Origin: Piscinibacter lacus
GTDB taxonomy: Bacteria; Pseudomonadota; Gammaproteobacteria; Burkholderiales; Burkholderiaceae_C
NCBI RefSeq assembly: GCF_016735685.1
Contig: NZ_JAERRA010000001.1
Span: 1,550,001-1,614,000, forward strand
Direction of reading: 5' to 3'
Length of the DNA stretch: 64,000 nucleotides
Numbering within the stretch: position 1 is the first letter of the stretch; every line of letters begins with the position of its first letter. The notes beneath the pieces are model-generated. The model was not told the DNA's origin. It saw nothing but the letters and a program-made list of their open reading frames with translations, and ran no database searches. Positions 35,418 through 45,499 of the stretch are shown piece by piece. The position numbers and the translations under genes are program-made.

Positions 35418-38294
35418 ATGAGTCCCCTTGCCCTGATCATCGTGCTGCCCCTGGTGCTGGGCACCACCCTGTGTCTCGGGCTGGGCCGATCGGACCACCC
35501 GGCACGTCGTGCCGCCACCGCCTGGGCCGCGGCCCTGGTGACGCTGGCGGTGCTGGGCCTGCTGGCCTGGCTGGCCCCGGCCACCTTCGCCGGCCAGACC
35601 CTGCTGACCCAGGCCGAGTGGATGCCGGCCGTCGGCTTGAATGCGAACTTCCGCCTGGATGGCTTGGCCTGGATGTTCGCGGCCCTGATCAGCGGCATCG
35701 GCCTGCTCATCGTCCTGTATGCCGCCTTCTACCTGCACGGCGGGCCGGGCGGCGACCCGGCAGGCAAGTTCTACAGCCAGCTCATGCTCTTCATGGCGGC
35801 GATGCTGGGCATCGTGCTCAGCGACAACCTGCTGATGATGGTGGTGTTCTGGGAGCTGACCAGCATCAGCAGCTTCCTGCTGGTGGGCTACTGGGGCTCG
35901 CATCCCACCAAGGGTGCCGATGCCCGCAACGGCGCCCGCATGGCCCTGACGGTGACCGGCGGCGGCGGCCTGGCCCTGCTGGCCGGCGTGATCGTGCTGG
36001 GCCAGATCGCCGGCACCCACGACCTGAGCGTGATGCTCGCCACGCCCGGCCTGATCGAGACGATCCAGGCCGATGCCCGCTACCCCCTGGTGCTGGGCCT
36101 GGTGCTGTTGGGCTGCTTCACCAAGAGCGCGCAACTGCCCTTCCACTTCTGGCTGCCCGAGGCCATGGCCGCGCCCACGCCGGTCTCGGCCTACCTGCAC
36201 AGCGCCACCATGGTGAAGGCGGGCCTCTTCCTGCTGCTGCGCCTGTATCCGGTGCTGGGTGGCACGGCGCTGTTCGAGGGCATCGTCGCGCCGGTGGGCC
36301 TGTTCACCATGGTGTTCGCCGCCTTCGTCGCCGTCTTCAAGCACGACCTCAAGGGCCTGCTGGCCTACAGCACCATCAGCCACCTGGGCCTGATCACCTT
36401 CCTGATCGGCCTGGACAGCCCCATGGCCAAGGTGGTGGCGATCTTCCACATCCTGAACCACGCGGCCTTCAAGGCGGCGCTGTTCATGAGCGCGGGCATC
36501 GTCGACCACGAGACCGGCACCCGCGACATGCGCAAGCTCGGCGGCCTGATGGGCTTCATGCCCATCGTCGGCACCCTGGCCACGCTGGCCGCCGCCGCCA
36601 TGGCCGGCCTGCCGCCCTTCAACGGCTTCATCAGCAAGGAAATGATGCTGGAGCAGGCCCTGCACGGCGGCCCGCAGCTCTGGGGCGCCTGGGGCGGCTG
36701 GATGCCGGTGCTGGCGACGGCGGGCGGCCTTTTCTCGATGGCCTATTCCCTGCGGCTGGTGCACGACGTCTTCTTCAACGGCCCGGCGCGCGATCTGCCC
36801 CAGCCGCATCCGCATGAGCCGCCCTGGGGCATGAAGGCGCCGGTGCTGCTGCTGGTGCTGGTCTGCCTGGCCGTGGGCCTGCTGCCCATGGGCGTGGCCG
36901 GCCCGCTGGTGCAGCTTGCCGCCGCGGCAGCCCTGGGGGCCGAGGCGCCGACCTTCTCGCTGGCGCTGTGGCACGGCTTCAACCTGCCCCTGCTGATGAG
37001 CGCCGTGGCCGTGGGCGGGGGTGTGCTGTTCTATTTCGGCCTGATGCGCGGCGGCCGCCTGCACCGCCACCGGCCCTCGGCCCGCAATGGCAAGGCGGTC
37101 TTCACCGGGCTGGTGAATCGCCTCTTCCAGCTTGCCGGCCGCTTCACGGCCGCCACCGAGAACGGCTCGCTCCAGCGCTATGCCGCCCTCATGCTGGCCG
37201 CCGCCCTGGCGGTGGCCGCCTGGCCCCTGCTGCAAGGCCCGGCCCTGGGCACCGGCGGGCGCGAGCTGCTGCCCGCCACGCCCCTGGCCGGCGCACTGTG
37301 GCTGGCGCTGCTGGCCACCTGCATCGCCCTGCTGCGCAGCCACCACCAGCGCTTCCAGGCGGTGGTGCTGGTCGGGGTAGTGGGCCTGGTCACGTCCATG
37401 GTCTTCCTGGGCCTGTCGGCGCCCGATCTGGCGCTCACCCAGCTCAGCGTCGAGGTGGTCTCCACCGTGCTGCTGCTGATGGGCCTGGCCCTGCTGCCGG
37501 CCCGCACGCCGCGCGAAAGCTCCACGGCCCGCCGCGGTCGCGACGCCCTGCTGGCCCTGGCCGGCGGCGCCGGCATGGCCTGGCTGGCCTGGCTGGTGAT
37601 GACGCGCGACCACGACAGCATCGCCTGGTACTTCCTCGCCAACAGCGTGCCTCTGGGGGGCGGCGCCAATGCGGTGAACGTGATCCTGGTGGACTTCCGC
37701 GGCTACGACACCTTCGGCGAGATCACCGTGCTGGGCATTGCCGGCATCGGCGTGCTGGCCCTGCTCGATGGCTTCCGCGTGCGGCGCGAGGGCCGCGACC
37801 CGGCCGGCCGCGCCTGGTCCTTCTCCGAGCAGCCGCTGATGCTGCAGGTGGCCGCCCGCCTGGTGCTGCCCCTGGCCCTGGTGGCCTCGCTCTACATCTT
37901 CTGGCGCGGCCATGGCCTGCCGGGCGGCGGCTTCATCGCCGGCCTCGTGACCGCCGTCGCCCTGGTGCTGCAGTACATGGCCCTGGGCCAGGCGCAGGCC
38001 GACCGCCTGCTGCATGCCGCAGGCGGCCAGCGCTACACCCGCTGGATCGGCCTGGGCCTGGGCATCGCGGCGCTCACCGGCGCCGGGGCGTTCGTCTTCG
38101 GCCGGCCCTTCATGACCAGCGCCGCCGGCCATCCCGTGCTGCCGGTGCTGGGCGAGTTGCCCCTGGCCACGGCCGCGCTGTTCGACCTGGGCGTCTACAT
38201 CACGGTGGTGGGCGCGACGCTGTTGATGCTGTCGGTGCTCGGCGCCGCCAGCAAGGAAGCGCCGCGGCCCCGCGCCGGCGCGGAGCCCGCATGA
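35418..38294 (+). CDS. mrpA: Mrp Na+/H+ antiporter subunit A (fused with MrpB domain)
   Basis: Largest subunit of the multi-subunit (CPA3) monovalent cation/proton antiporter, related to complex I NuoL. 958 residues. The N-terminal two-thirds is the proton-pump-like domain, with ELTSISSFLLVGYWG, SAQLPFHFWLPEAMAAPTPVSAYLHSATMVKAGLFLL and FKHDLKGLLAYSTISHLG. From about residue 790 (FSEQPLMLQVAARLVLPLAL...GGGFIAGLV) the sequence corresponds to MrpB, so no separate mrpB gene is expected. Overlaps mrpC by 4 nt. The operon supports sodium and alkali tolerance. Confidence 0.93.
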   Translation: MSPLALIIVLPLVLGTTLCLGLGRSDHPARRAATAWAAALVTLAVLGLLAWLAPATFAGQTLLTQAEWMPAVGLNANFRLDGLAWMFAALISGIGLLIVLYAAFYLHGGPGGDPAGKFYSQLMLFMAAMLGIVLSDNLLMMVVFWELTSISSFLLVGYWGSHPTKGADARNGARMALTVTGGGGLALLAGVIVLGQIAGTHDLSVMLATPGLIETIQADARYPLVLGLVLLGCFTKSAQLPFHFWLPEAMAAPTPVSAYLHSATMVKAGLFLLLRLYPVLGGTALFEGIVAPVGLFTMVFAAFVAVFKHDLKGLLAYSTISHLGLITFLIGLDSPMAKVVAIFHILNHAAFKAALFMSAGIVDHETGTRDMRKLGGLMGFMPIVGTLATLAAAAMAGLPPFNGFISKEMMLEQALHGGPQLWGAWGGWMPVLATAGGLFSMAYSLRLVHDVFFNGPARDLPQPHPHEPPWGMKAPVLLLVLVCLAVGLLPMGVAGPLVQLAAAAALGAEAPTFSLALWHGFNLPLLMSAVAVGGGVLFYFGLMRGGRLHRHRPSARNGKAVFTGLVNRLFQLAGRFTAATENGSLQRYAALMLAAALAVAAWPLLQGPALGTGGRELLPATPLAGALWLALLATCIALLRSHHQRFQAVVLVGVVGLVTSMVFLGLSAPDLALTQLSVEVVSTVLLLMGLALLPARTPRESSTARRGRDALLALAGGAGMAWLAWLVMTRDHDSIAWYFLANSVPLGGGANAVNVILVDFRGYDTFGEITVLGIAGIGVLALLDGFRVRREGRDPAGRAWSFSEQPLMLQVAARLVLPLALVASLYIFWRGHGLPGGGFIAGLVTAVALVLQYMALGQAQADRLLHAAGGQRYTRWIGLGLGIAALTGAGAFVFGRPFMTSAAGHPVLPVLGELPLATAALFDLGVYITVVGATLLMLSVLGAASKEAPRPRAGAEPA

Positions 38295-38713
38295 TGTTTC
38301 TGAGCATGGAATTCCTGCTGGCCAGCGGCATCGGCATCGTGACCGCCACCGGCCTCTACCTGCTGCTGCGCGGCCGCAGCTTCCCGGTGGTGCTGGGCCT
38401 GAGCCTGCTGGGCTATGCGGTCAATGTCTTCATCTTCGCCATGGGCCGGCTGTGGCTGGGTGCTGCGCCCATCGTGGATGCCGGCCCCGACGTGGCCGAC
38501 CCGCTGCCCCAGGCCCTGGTGCTGACGGCCATCGTGATCGGCTTCGCGACCACCGGCTTCGTCATCGAACTGGCCCTGCGCAGCTTCCATGACGGCGGCA
38601 GCGACCATGTCGACGGTCATGAGCCGGGCCATGCGCCGGGCCATGCACCGGCCGCCGCGGCGCCTGAGGCCCCGACGCCTCACGAGCCCCAAGCCGGGAG
38701 GACCTCGGCATGA
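38291..38713 (+). CDS. mrpC: Mrp antiporter subunit C
   Basis: Small membrane subunit related to NuoK. 140 residues with three hydrophobic segments in the first 95; LSLLGYAVNVFIFAMG and LPQALVLTAIVIGFA are typical. The C-terminal tail (100-140) is unusual: His100, 106, 110, 114, 118 and 131 with Asp/Glu/Gly/Pro between, resembling a metal-binding or disordered cytosolic tail. Usual MrpC proteins are about 110-115 residues and I do not recall such a tail. It overlaps mrpA and mrpD by 4 nt each. Confidence 0.92.
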   Translation: MMFLSMEFLLASGIGIVTATGLYLLLRGRSFPVVLGLSLLGYAVNVFIFAMGRLWLGAAPIVDAGPDVADPLPQALVLTAIVIGFATTGFVIELALRSFHDGGSDHVDGHEPGHAPGHAPAAAAPEAPTPHEPQAGRTSA

Positions 38714-40314
38714 GCTGGGCCATGCATCTGCCCATCCTGCCCGTGCTGCTGCCGGCGCTGACGGCCGTGCTCCTGCTGCTGCTGGGCGACGAGGAGGCCC
38801 GCCGCCCCTGGGCGCGCCGCATCGCCCTGGCCTCGCTGCTGCTGGGCGCGGTGCTGGCCTGGCGCCTGCTGGGGCTGGCCGACAGCGGCACGCTCACCGT
38901 CTACCGCCTGGGCGAATGGCCGGCGCCCTTCGGCATCGTGCTGGTCGTGGACCGGCTGGCCGCCCTGATGCTGGCCCTGACCGCCGCCGTCGCCCTGCCG
39001 GTCCTGCTCTATGCCAGCGGCGGCTGGGATGCCCACGGCCGGCACTTCCATGCCCTGCTGCAATTCCAGTTGATGGGCCTGAACGGTGCCTTCCTGACCG
39101 GCGACCTGTTCAACCTCTTCGTCTTCTTCGAGGTGCTGCTGATCGCGAGCTATGTGCTCATGACCCACGGCCTGGGCCGCGAGCGCCTGCGGGTGGGCAC
39201 GCAGTACGTGGTGCTGAACCTCACGGCCTCGGCGCTCTTCCTGATCGGCATGGCCTTGATCTATGCCACCACGGGCACGCTCAACCTGGCCGACCTGGCC
39301 CTGCGCGTGCCCCAGGTGCCGGCGCCCGAGGCCGGCCTCTTGCAGGCCGGGGCGATGCTGCTGCTGGTCGTCTTCGGCTTCAAGGCGGCCCTGGTGCCGC
39401 TGGCGCTGTGGCTGCCCGCCACCTATGCCGCGGCCAGCGCGCCGGTGGCGGCGCTGTTCGCGATCATGACCAAGGTCGGCGTCTACGCCCTGTGGCGCGT
39501 GCATGGCGTGGTCTTCGGCGCCGAGGCCGGCGCCAGCGCCTTCGCCGTCCAGCCCCTGCTGCTGCCCCTGGCCCTGCTGACCAGCGTAGCCGGCGTGCTC
39601 GGCGCCCTGGCGGCGCACACCCTGCCGCGGCTGATCGCCTGGCTGACGGTGGCCTCGGTCGGCACCATCGTCGCGGCCATCGGCCTGTTCGGCACGGCGG
39701 CCTGGTCGGCGGCCCTTTACTACCTGCTCAACTCCACCCTGGTGATCGCCGGCCTCTTCCTGCTGGCCGAGCTGGTCGCGGCCCAGCGCGGCCGCATGGC
39801 CGACCGGCTGGAGCCCTGCAGCCCCGTGCGCCAGCCGGCGCTGCTGGGCCTGCTGCTGCTGCTGGCGGCGGCATCCAATGCCGGGCTGCCGCCGCTGCCG
39901 GGCTTCGTCGGCAAGCTGATGCTGCTGCAAGCGGCCAGCGACCATCCCTGGGCCGTGACCGTCTGGGCCGTGGTGCTGGGGGTGGGCCTGCTCACCCTGA
40001 TCGGCCTGGCGCGGGCCGGCAGCATCCTGTTCTGGGCCGTGCGCCCGGAGCTGCCCTCGGCCGCCTCGGGCGCCAGCCCGCGCCTGCTGGCGGCCACCAT
40101 CGCCCTGCTCGGCATGAGCGTGCTGCTGAGCGTGTGGGCTGCGCCGGTGCAGCGCTACACCGAGGCCGCCGCCCGGCAACTGGCCGACCGCTCGGCCTAT
40201 GCCCGGGCCGTGCTGCCCGAGCTGGGCGGGCCGGCCGCCGAGTCGGTGCGGCCCTACCGCCTGCCCCAGCCGCAGCCGCTGCCGCTCGGCCCCCATGTGA
40301 CGAGGCAGCCATGA
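38710..40314 (+). CDS. mrpD: Mrp antiporter subunit D
   Basis: NuoM/NuoN-like membrane subunit, 534 residues and about 14 hydrophobic segments. LFNLFVFFEVLLIASYVLMTHG and FGFKAALVPLALWLPATYAAASAPVAALFAIMTKVGVYAL hold the conserved charged residues (Glu of FFEVLL, Lys of GFKAAL and TKVGV) expected in the proton path. The C-terminal ~50 residues after the last segment are polar. Starts in the mrpC stop (ATGA) and overlaps mrpE. Confidence 0.94.
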   Translation: MSWAMHLPILPVLLPALTAVLLLLLGDEEARRPWARRIALASLLLGAVLAWRLLGLADSGTLTVYRLGEWPAPFGIVLVVDRLAALMLALTAAVALPVLLYASGGWDAHGRHFHALLQFQLMGLNGAFLTGDLFNLFVFFEVLLIASYVLMTHGLGRERLRVGTQYVVLNLTASALFLIGMALIYATTGTLNLADLALRVPQVPAPEAGLLQAGAMLLLVVFGFKAALVPLALWLPATYAAASAPVAALFAIMTKVGVYALWRVHGVVFGAEAGASAFAVQPLLLPLALLTSVAGVLGALAAHTLPRLIAWLTVASVGTIVAAIGLFGTAAWSAALYYLLNSTLVIAGLFLLAELVAAQRGRMADRLEPCSPVRQPALLGLLLLLAAASNAGLPPLPGFVGKLMLLQAASDHPWAVTVWAVVLGVGLLTLIGLARAGSILFWAVRPELPSAASGASPRLLAATIALLGMSVLLSVWAAPVQRYTEAAARQLADRSAYARAVLPELGGPAAESVRPYRLPQPQPLPLGPHVTRQP

Positions 40315-40802
40315 AGCCCCGCGGCCTTCTGAGCCACCCCCTCCTGTCCCTGCAAGTGGCGGCCGCCTGGCTGCTGCTTCGGCAGAGCCTGGCGCCGGGC
40401 AACCTGATCACCGCGGCGCTGCTCGGCCTGCTGCTGCCGCGCCTGCTGCATGGCTTCCTGCCCGAGCCGGTGCGGGTGCGGCGCTGGGGCACGGTGCTGC
40501 GCCTGCTGGGCGTGGTGCTGTGGGACATCGTGAAGTCCAACCTCATCGTGGCGCGCATCGTCCTGTCGCCCGGCAGCCGGCCGCAGCCGGCCTGGGTGCC
40601 GGTGCCGCTGGACCTGGAGCATCCCCTGGCCATCACCCTGTTCGCCGGCATCATCACGACCACGCCGGGCACCGTGAGCTGCGTGGTCGATGCGCGCCGC
40701 CGGCAGATTCTGGTCCATGCCCTGGACTGCACGGATGCGGCAGCGGCCGCCGCCGACATGAAGGCGCGCTACGAGGCGCCGTTGAAGGAGATCTTCGGAT
40801 GA
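40311..40802 (+). CDS. mrpE: Mrp antiporter subunit E
   Basis: 163 residues, the usual length, with two hydrophobic segments near the N-terminus and a cytosolic C-terminal domain. Conserved features: WDIVKSNLIVARIVLSP, VPVPLDLEHPLAITLFAGIITTTPGTVS and the C-terminal VHALDCTD. Overlaps of 4 nt with mrpD and mrpF show tight coupling. Confidence 0.94.
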   Translation: MKPRGLLSHPLLSLQVAAAWLLLRQSLAPGNLITAALLGLLLPRLLHGFLPEPVRVRRWGTVLRLLGVVLWDIVKSNLIVARIVLSPGSRPQPAWVPVPLDLEHPLAITLFAGIITTTPGTVSCVVDARRRQILVHALDCTDAAAAAADMKARYEAPLKEIFG

Positions 40803-41071
40803 TCCTGGCCTGGGCCCTGGACTTCGCGCTGCTGGCCTTCAGCCTGGCGGTGCTGCTGTGCATGCTGCGCCTGCTGCGCGGCCCCGAGATCGTCGACCGC
40901 GTGCTGGCGCTGGACACGCTCTACGTCAATGCCACCGCCCTGGCCGTGCTGCTCGGCCTGCGCCTGGGTACGGTGCTGCTCTTCGAGGCGGCGCTCATCA
41001 TCGCCATGCTGGGCTTCGTCGGCACGGTGGCGCTGGGCCGCTACCTGGCCCGCGGCGACGTCATCGAGTGA
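40799..41071 (+). CDS. mrpF: Mrp antiporter subunit F
   Basis: 90-residue membrane subunit with three hydrophobic helices. RLLRGPEIVDRVLALDTL is the family signature (conserved RGP..-DR-LA-D), and FEAALIIAMLGFVGTVALGRYL closes it. Its start lies in the mrpE stop. Confidence 0.93.
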   Translation: MILAWALDFALLAFSLAVLLCMLRLLRGPEIVDRVLALDTLYVNATALAVLLGLRLGTVLLFEAALIIAMLGFVGTVALGRYLARGDVIE

Positions 41072-41081
41072 GGAGGCCAAC

Positions 41082-41429
41082 ATGGACACGCTGACTGCCT
41101 TGCCCCTGTGGATCCAGGGGGTCGCCGCGGCCCTGCTGGTGACAGGCGGCTTCTTCGCCTTCGTGGGTGCCCTGGGCCTGCTGCGCTTTCCCGATTTCTA
41201 CATGCGCCTGCATGCGCCCACCAAGGCCAGCACCCTGGGCCTGGGCGGGGTGCTGCTGGCCAGCATGCTGCTGGCCTGGGCGCGCGGGCAGGCCGGCCTG
41301 CACGAGTTGCTGATCGCCTTCTTCGTCTTCGTGACCGCGCCGGTGTCGGCCAATCTGCTTGCCATGGCGGCGCTGCATCTCAGGTTGCCGTCGAAGGCTC
41401 CGGTGCCGCCCGACCAGCCGCAGCCCTGA
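41082..41429 (+). CDS. mrpG: Mrp antiporter subunit G
   Basis: 115-residue membrane subunit with three helices, last of the operon. GALGLLRFPDFYMRLHAPTKASTLG is the MrpG signature. This is the only gene of the operon after mrpA with its own clear Shine-Dalgarno (GAGGAGG, 41069-41076) and a 10-nt spacer. The complete set A(B)-C-D-E-F-G suggests a functional group 2-like antiporter complex (the fused AB form). Confidence 0.93.
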   Translation: MDTLTALPLWIQGVAAALLVTGGFFAFVGALGLLRFPDFYMRLHAPTKASTLGLGGVLLASMLLAWARGQAGLHELLIAFFVFVTAPVSANLLAMAALHLRLPSKAPVPPDQPQP

Positions 41430-41437
41430 GGCTGCGC

Positions 41438-41462
41438 GGGCCGGATCATCGTTCCGGCCCTT
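41438..41462 (+). terminator. Terminator-like hairpin after mrpG
   Basis: Perfect 8-bp stem GGGCCGGA / TCCGGCCC with a 7-nt loop, 8 nt past the mrpG stop. It is followed only by TTG, so termination would be weak. It lies between convergent genes. Confidence 0.5.
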
Positions 41463-41502
41463 GAACGCGCGCCGCGACGAATCGCCCCGGTGACCGTGCC
41501 GC

Positions 41503-42594
41503 TTAGGCCTTGGGCCGGCGCAGCGAGGACGCAACCAGCGTCACCACCGTCAAGGGGATGACGAAGCTCAGCATAGCCTGGCTGTAGGCGGGCAGGGCGT
41601 CATGCCCCTGGGCGTCCAGCACCAGGTAGGCGGCATAGGCCACGTAATAGCCCAGGAAGACCAGGCCTTCCCAGCGCGCGATCTCCCGCCCGCTCAGGAA
41701 GACCGGCAGGCAGGCCAGGGCGACGACCAGCATCACCCACAGGTCGAAGTTCAGCACCGCGGGCGCCACCAGCAGCACGCCGCCGCCGGCGCCGCTGAAG
41801 GCTGCCGCCAGGCCGGCCAGGCCCACGCAGCCCAGGATGTTGAAGACGCAGCTTCCCACCACATTGCCCACGGCGATGTCGCGTTCGCCCTTGATCGCGG
41901 CCATCACCGAGGCGGCCACCTCGGGCATGGAGGTGCCGGCCGCGACGATGGTCAGGCCGATCACCAGCTCGCTGATGCCCAGGGCGCGGGCGAAGCTGAT
42001 GGCCGCCGTCACCAGCGCGTCCGAGCCCGCCACCAGCAGGCCCAGGCCGGCGACGATCAGGCCGAGCTGGGCGGCCCAGTGGCTGTCCCAGCCGCCGGCC
42101 TGGGCGGGCTGGATCTCGGCAGCGTACTCGTCGCGGGCCGCCTGCGATTCGGCGCGCGACTGGCGCACCAGGAAGAAGGTGTAGGCGATCACGAGGGCGA
42201 AGAGCAGCCCGGCATCGCTGCCGCTGACCTGTCCGTCCAGGCACAGCACCACCAGCAGCAGGCTGGCGCCGATCATGATCGGCACCTCCTGGCGGATGAG
42301 CTGCACATTGACCACCAGCGGGGTGATGACCGCGCTCAGGCCCAGGATGAAGAGCACGTTGAAGATGTTGCTGCCCACCACATTGCCCAGGGCCAGGTCG
42401 ACCTGACCGTTGAGCACTGCGCCGGTGGACACCGCCACCTCGGGCGCGCTGGTGCCGAAGGCCACCACCGTGAGGCCGACCACCAGCGGCGAGATGCCGA
42501 AGCTCAAGGCCAGCTTGGAGGCGCCACGGATCAGCAGCTCGGCCCCGAAGACCAGGCCGGCCAGGCCGGCGGCAAACAGCAGCAGGTTCGTCAT
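41503..42594 (-). CDS. Calcium/sodium antiporter (CaCA family)
   Basis: Inner-membrane cation exchanger of the YrbG/NCX type. 363 residues in two halves, each with an alpha-repeat: FGTSAPEVAVS with GNVVGSNIFNVL in the first, and AAGTSMPEVAASV with GNVVGSCVFNILG in the second. These hold the ion-binding Glu/Ser/Asn residues. Its start overlaps the stop of the UPF0114 gene by 4 nt. Lying next to the Mrp operon, it adds to the ion-homeostasis theme, though on the opposite strand. Confidence 0.93.
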   Translation of the reverse strand: MTNLLLFAAGLAGLVFGAELLIRGASKLALSFGISPLVVGLTVVAFGTSAPEVAVSTGAVLNGQVDLALGNVVGSNIFNVLFILGLSAVITPLVVNVQLIRQEVPIMIGASLLLVVLCLDGQVSGSDAGLLFALVIAYTFFLVRQSRAESQAARDEYAAEIQPAQAGGWDSHWAAQLGLIVAGLGLLVAGSDALVTAAISFARALGISELVIGLTIVAAGTSMPEVAASVMAAIKGERDIAVGNVVGSCVFNILGCVGLAGLAAAFSGAGGGVLLVAPAVLNFDLWVMLVVALACLPVFLSGREIARWEGLVFLGYYVAYAAYLVLDAQGHDALPAYSQAMLSFVIPLTVVTLVASSLRRPKA

Positions 42595-43217
42595 GTCTTG
42601 TCAGCGGTGGGCTTGTTGCCGGAGCCCTGCATCAAGCGGTCCGCCAGCGCGATGGCCAGCGCCGAGAACAGGAAGGCGACGTGGATCAGCGTCTGCCACA
42701 TCAGGACCTTCTCGGTGTAGTTGCCGGCGTTGATGAAGGTCTTGAGCAGGTGGATGGAGCTGATGCCGATGATGGCCGTGGCCAGCTTGACCTTGAGCAC
42801 CGAGGCATTGACGTGGCTCAGCCATTCGGGCTGGTCGGGATGGCCTTCGAGGTTCATGCGCGAGACGAAAGTCTCGTAGCCGCCGACGATCACCATGATC
42901 AGCAGGTTGCTGATCATCACCACGTCGATCAGTGCCAGCACGACGAGCATGATGATCGTCTCGTTCAGCGCGGTCACGGGTGCATCGGTCTTGTAGCCGA
43001 TGCTCGAGACCAGCTTGCCGAGCGCGTCGGGGTTGCCCAGCGCGGCCTCGATCAGGTGGACAAGCTCCACCCAGAAGTGCACGACATAGACGGCTTGCGC
43101 CAGGATCAGTCCGATGTAGAGGGGAAGTTGCAGCCAGCGGCTGGCGAAGATCAGGTTGGGAAGGGCCGGCAGCTTGGCGCTCGGCTTGACAGCTTGGGAC
43201 AGGGGCGCTTGGCTCAT
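42591..43217 (-). CDS. UPF0114 (YqhA-like) membrane protein
   Basis: 208 residues with about four hydrophobic segments; function unknown. It matches the YqhA/TIGR00645 family by RWLQLPLYIGLILAQAVYV, ALIDVVMISNLLIMVIVGGYETFVSRM, and KVKLATAIIGISSIHLLKTFI. It is longer than E. coli YqhA (164), with a polar N-terminal 25 residues. A start at 43424 would run through the promoter region of acs, so ATG at 43217 is preferred; the Shine-Dalgarno is weak. Co-transcribed with the Ca2+/Na+ exchanger. A small hairpin (43231-43246) lies in its leader. Confidence 0.88.
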   Translation of the reverse strand: MSQAPLSQAVKPSAKLPALPNLIFASRWLQLPLYIGLILAQAVYVVHFWVELVHLIEAALGNPDALGKLVSSIGYKTDAPVTALNETIIMLVVLALIDVVMISNLLIMVIVGGYETFVSRMNLEGHPDQPEWLSHVNASVLKVKLATAIIGISSIHLLKTFINAGNYTEKVLMWQTLIHVAFLFSALAIALADRLMQGSGNKPTADKT

Positions 43218-43230
43218 CTCGGAACAAAAT

Positions 43231-43246
43231 CGCGTGTTGCCACGCG
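43231..43246 (-). other. Hairpin in the UPF0114 leader
   Basis: Perfect 6-bp stem CGCGTG / CACGCG with a TTGC loop, about 14 nt upstream of the ATG on the minus strand. The 187-nt divergent spacer (43218-43404) to acs otherwise shows no clear promoter hexamers. Confidence 0.4.
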
Positions 43247-43404
43247 TCCTTCGGGGTTTGTCAGGGGTTTTCGATATGACACAAGCAGCGGATTCTAGGC
43301 AGTCGATGTCGAGGGCGTCGTGACAGCCCGGCCCGGGACCGTCAGACCATCGTAAGACCCTGGCGCCACAGTCCGCGCCGCCCCTGTTCGAGGAAAGAGA
43401 CACC

Positions 43405-45372
<1,968 letters not shown>

Positions 45373-45379
45373 CCGGGCC

Positions 45380-45439
45380 GGCGGGGCCACGGCCCCGCCC
45401 CCCGATGCGCCTCAAGGCCCGCCCCTGGCGGGCCTTTTT
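45380..45439 (+). terminator. Terminator of acs
   Basis: Two consecutive hairpins. The first is GCGGGGC / GCCCCGC (45381-45398). The second, AAGGCCCGCC / GGCGGGCCTT (45414-45423, 45427-45436), ends in five T and is a good intrinsic terminator. Confidence 0.88.
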
Positions 45440-45499
45440 CATGGCGGATGCGGGTGCGGGCGAGGCGTCCGCCCGACCCTGGGATGCCGCGCTGCCCGC

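Noticed and set aside
35217..38132. Upstream in-frame extension of fumA to nearly 1490 residues
   Set aside because: The extension lies antisense to mrpA, is low-complexity, and passes through the divergent promoter region; the family start is at 35216.
35418..38713. Missing mrpB gene
   Set aside because: The C-terminal part of the 958-residue MrpA corresponds to MrpB, so the operon is complete as a fused AB type.
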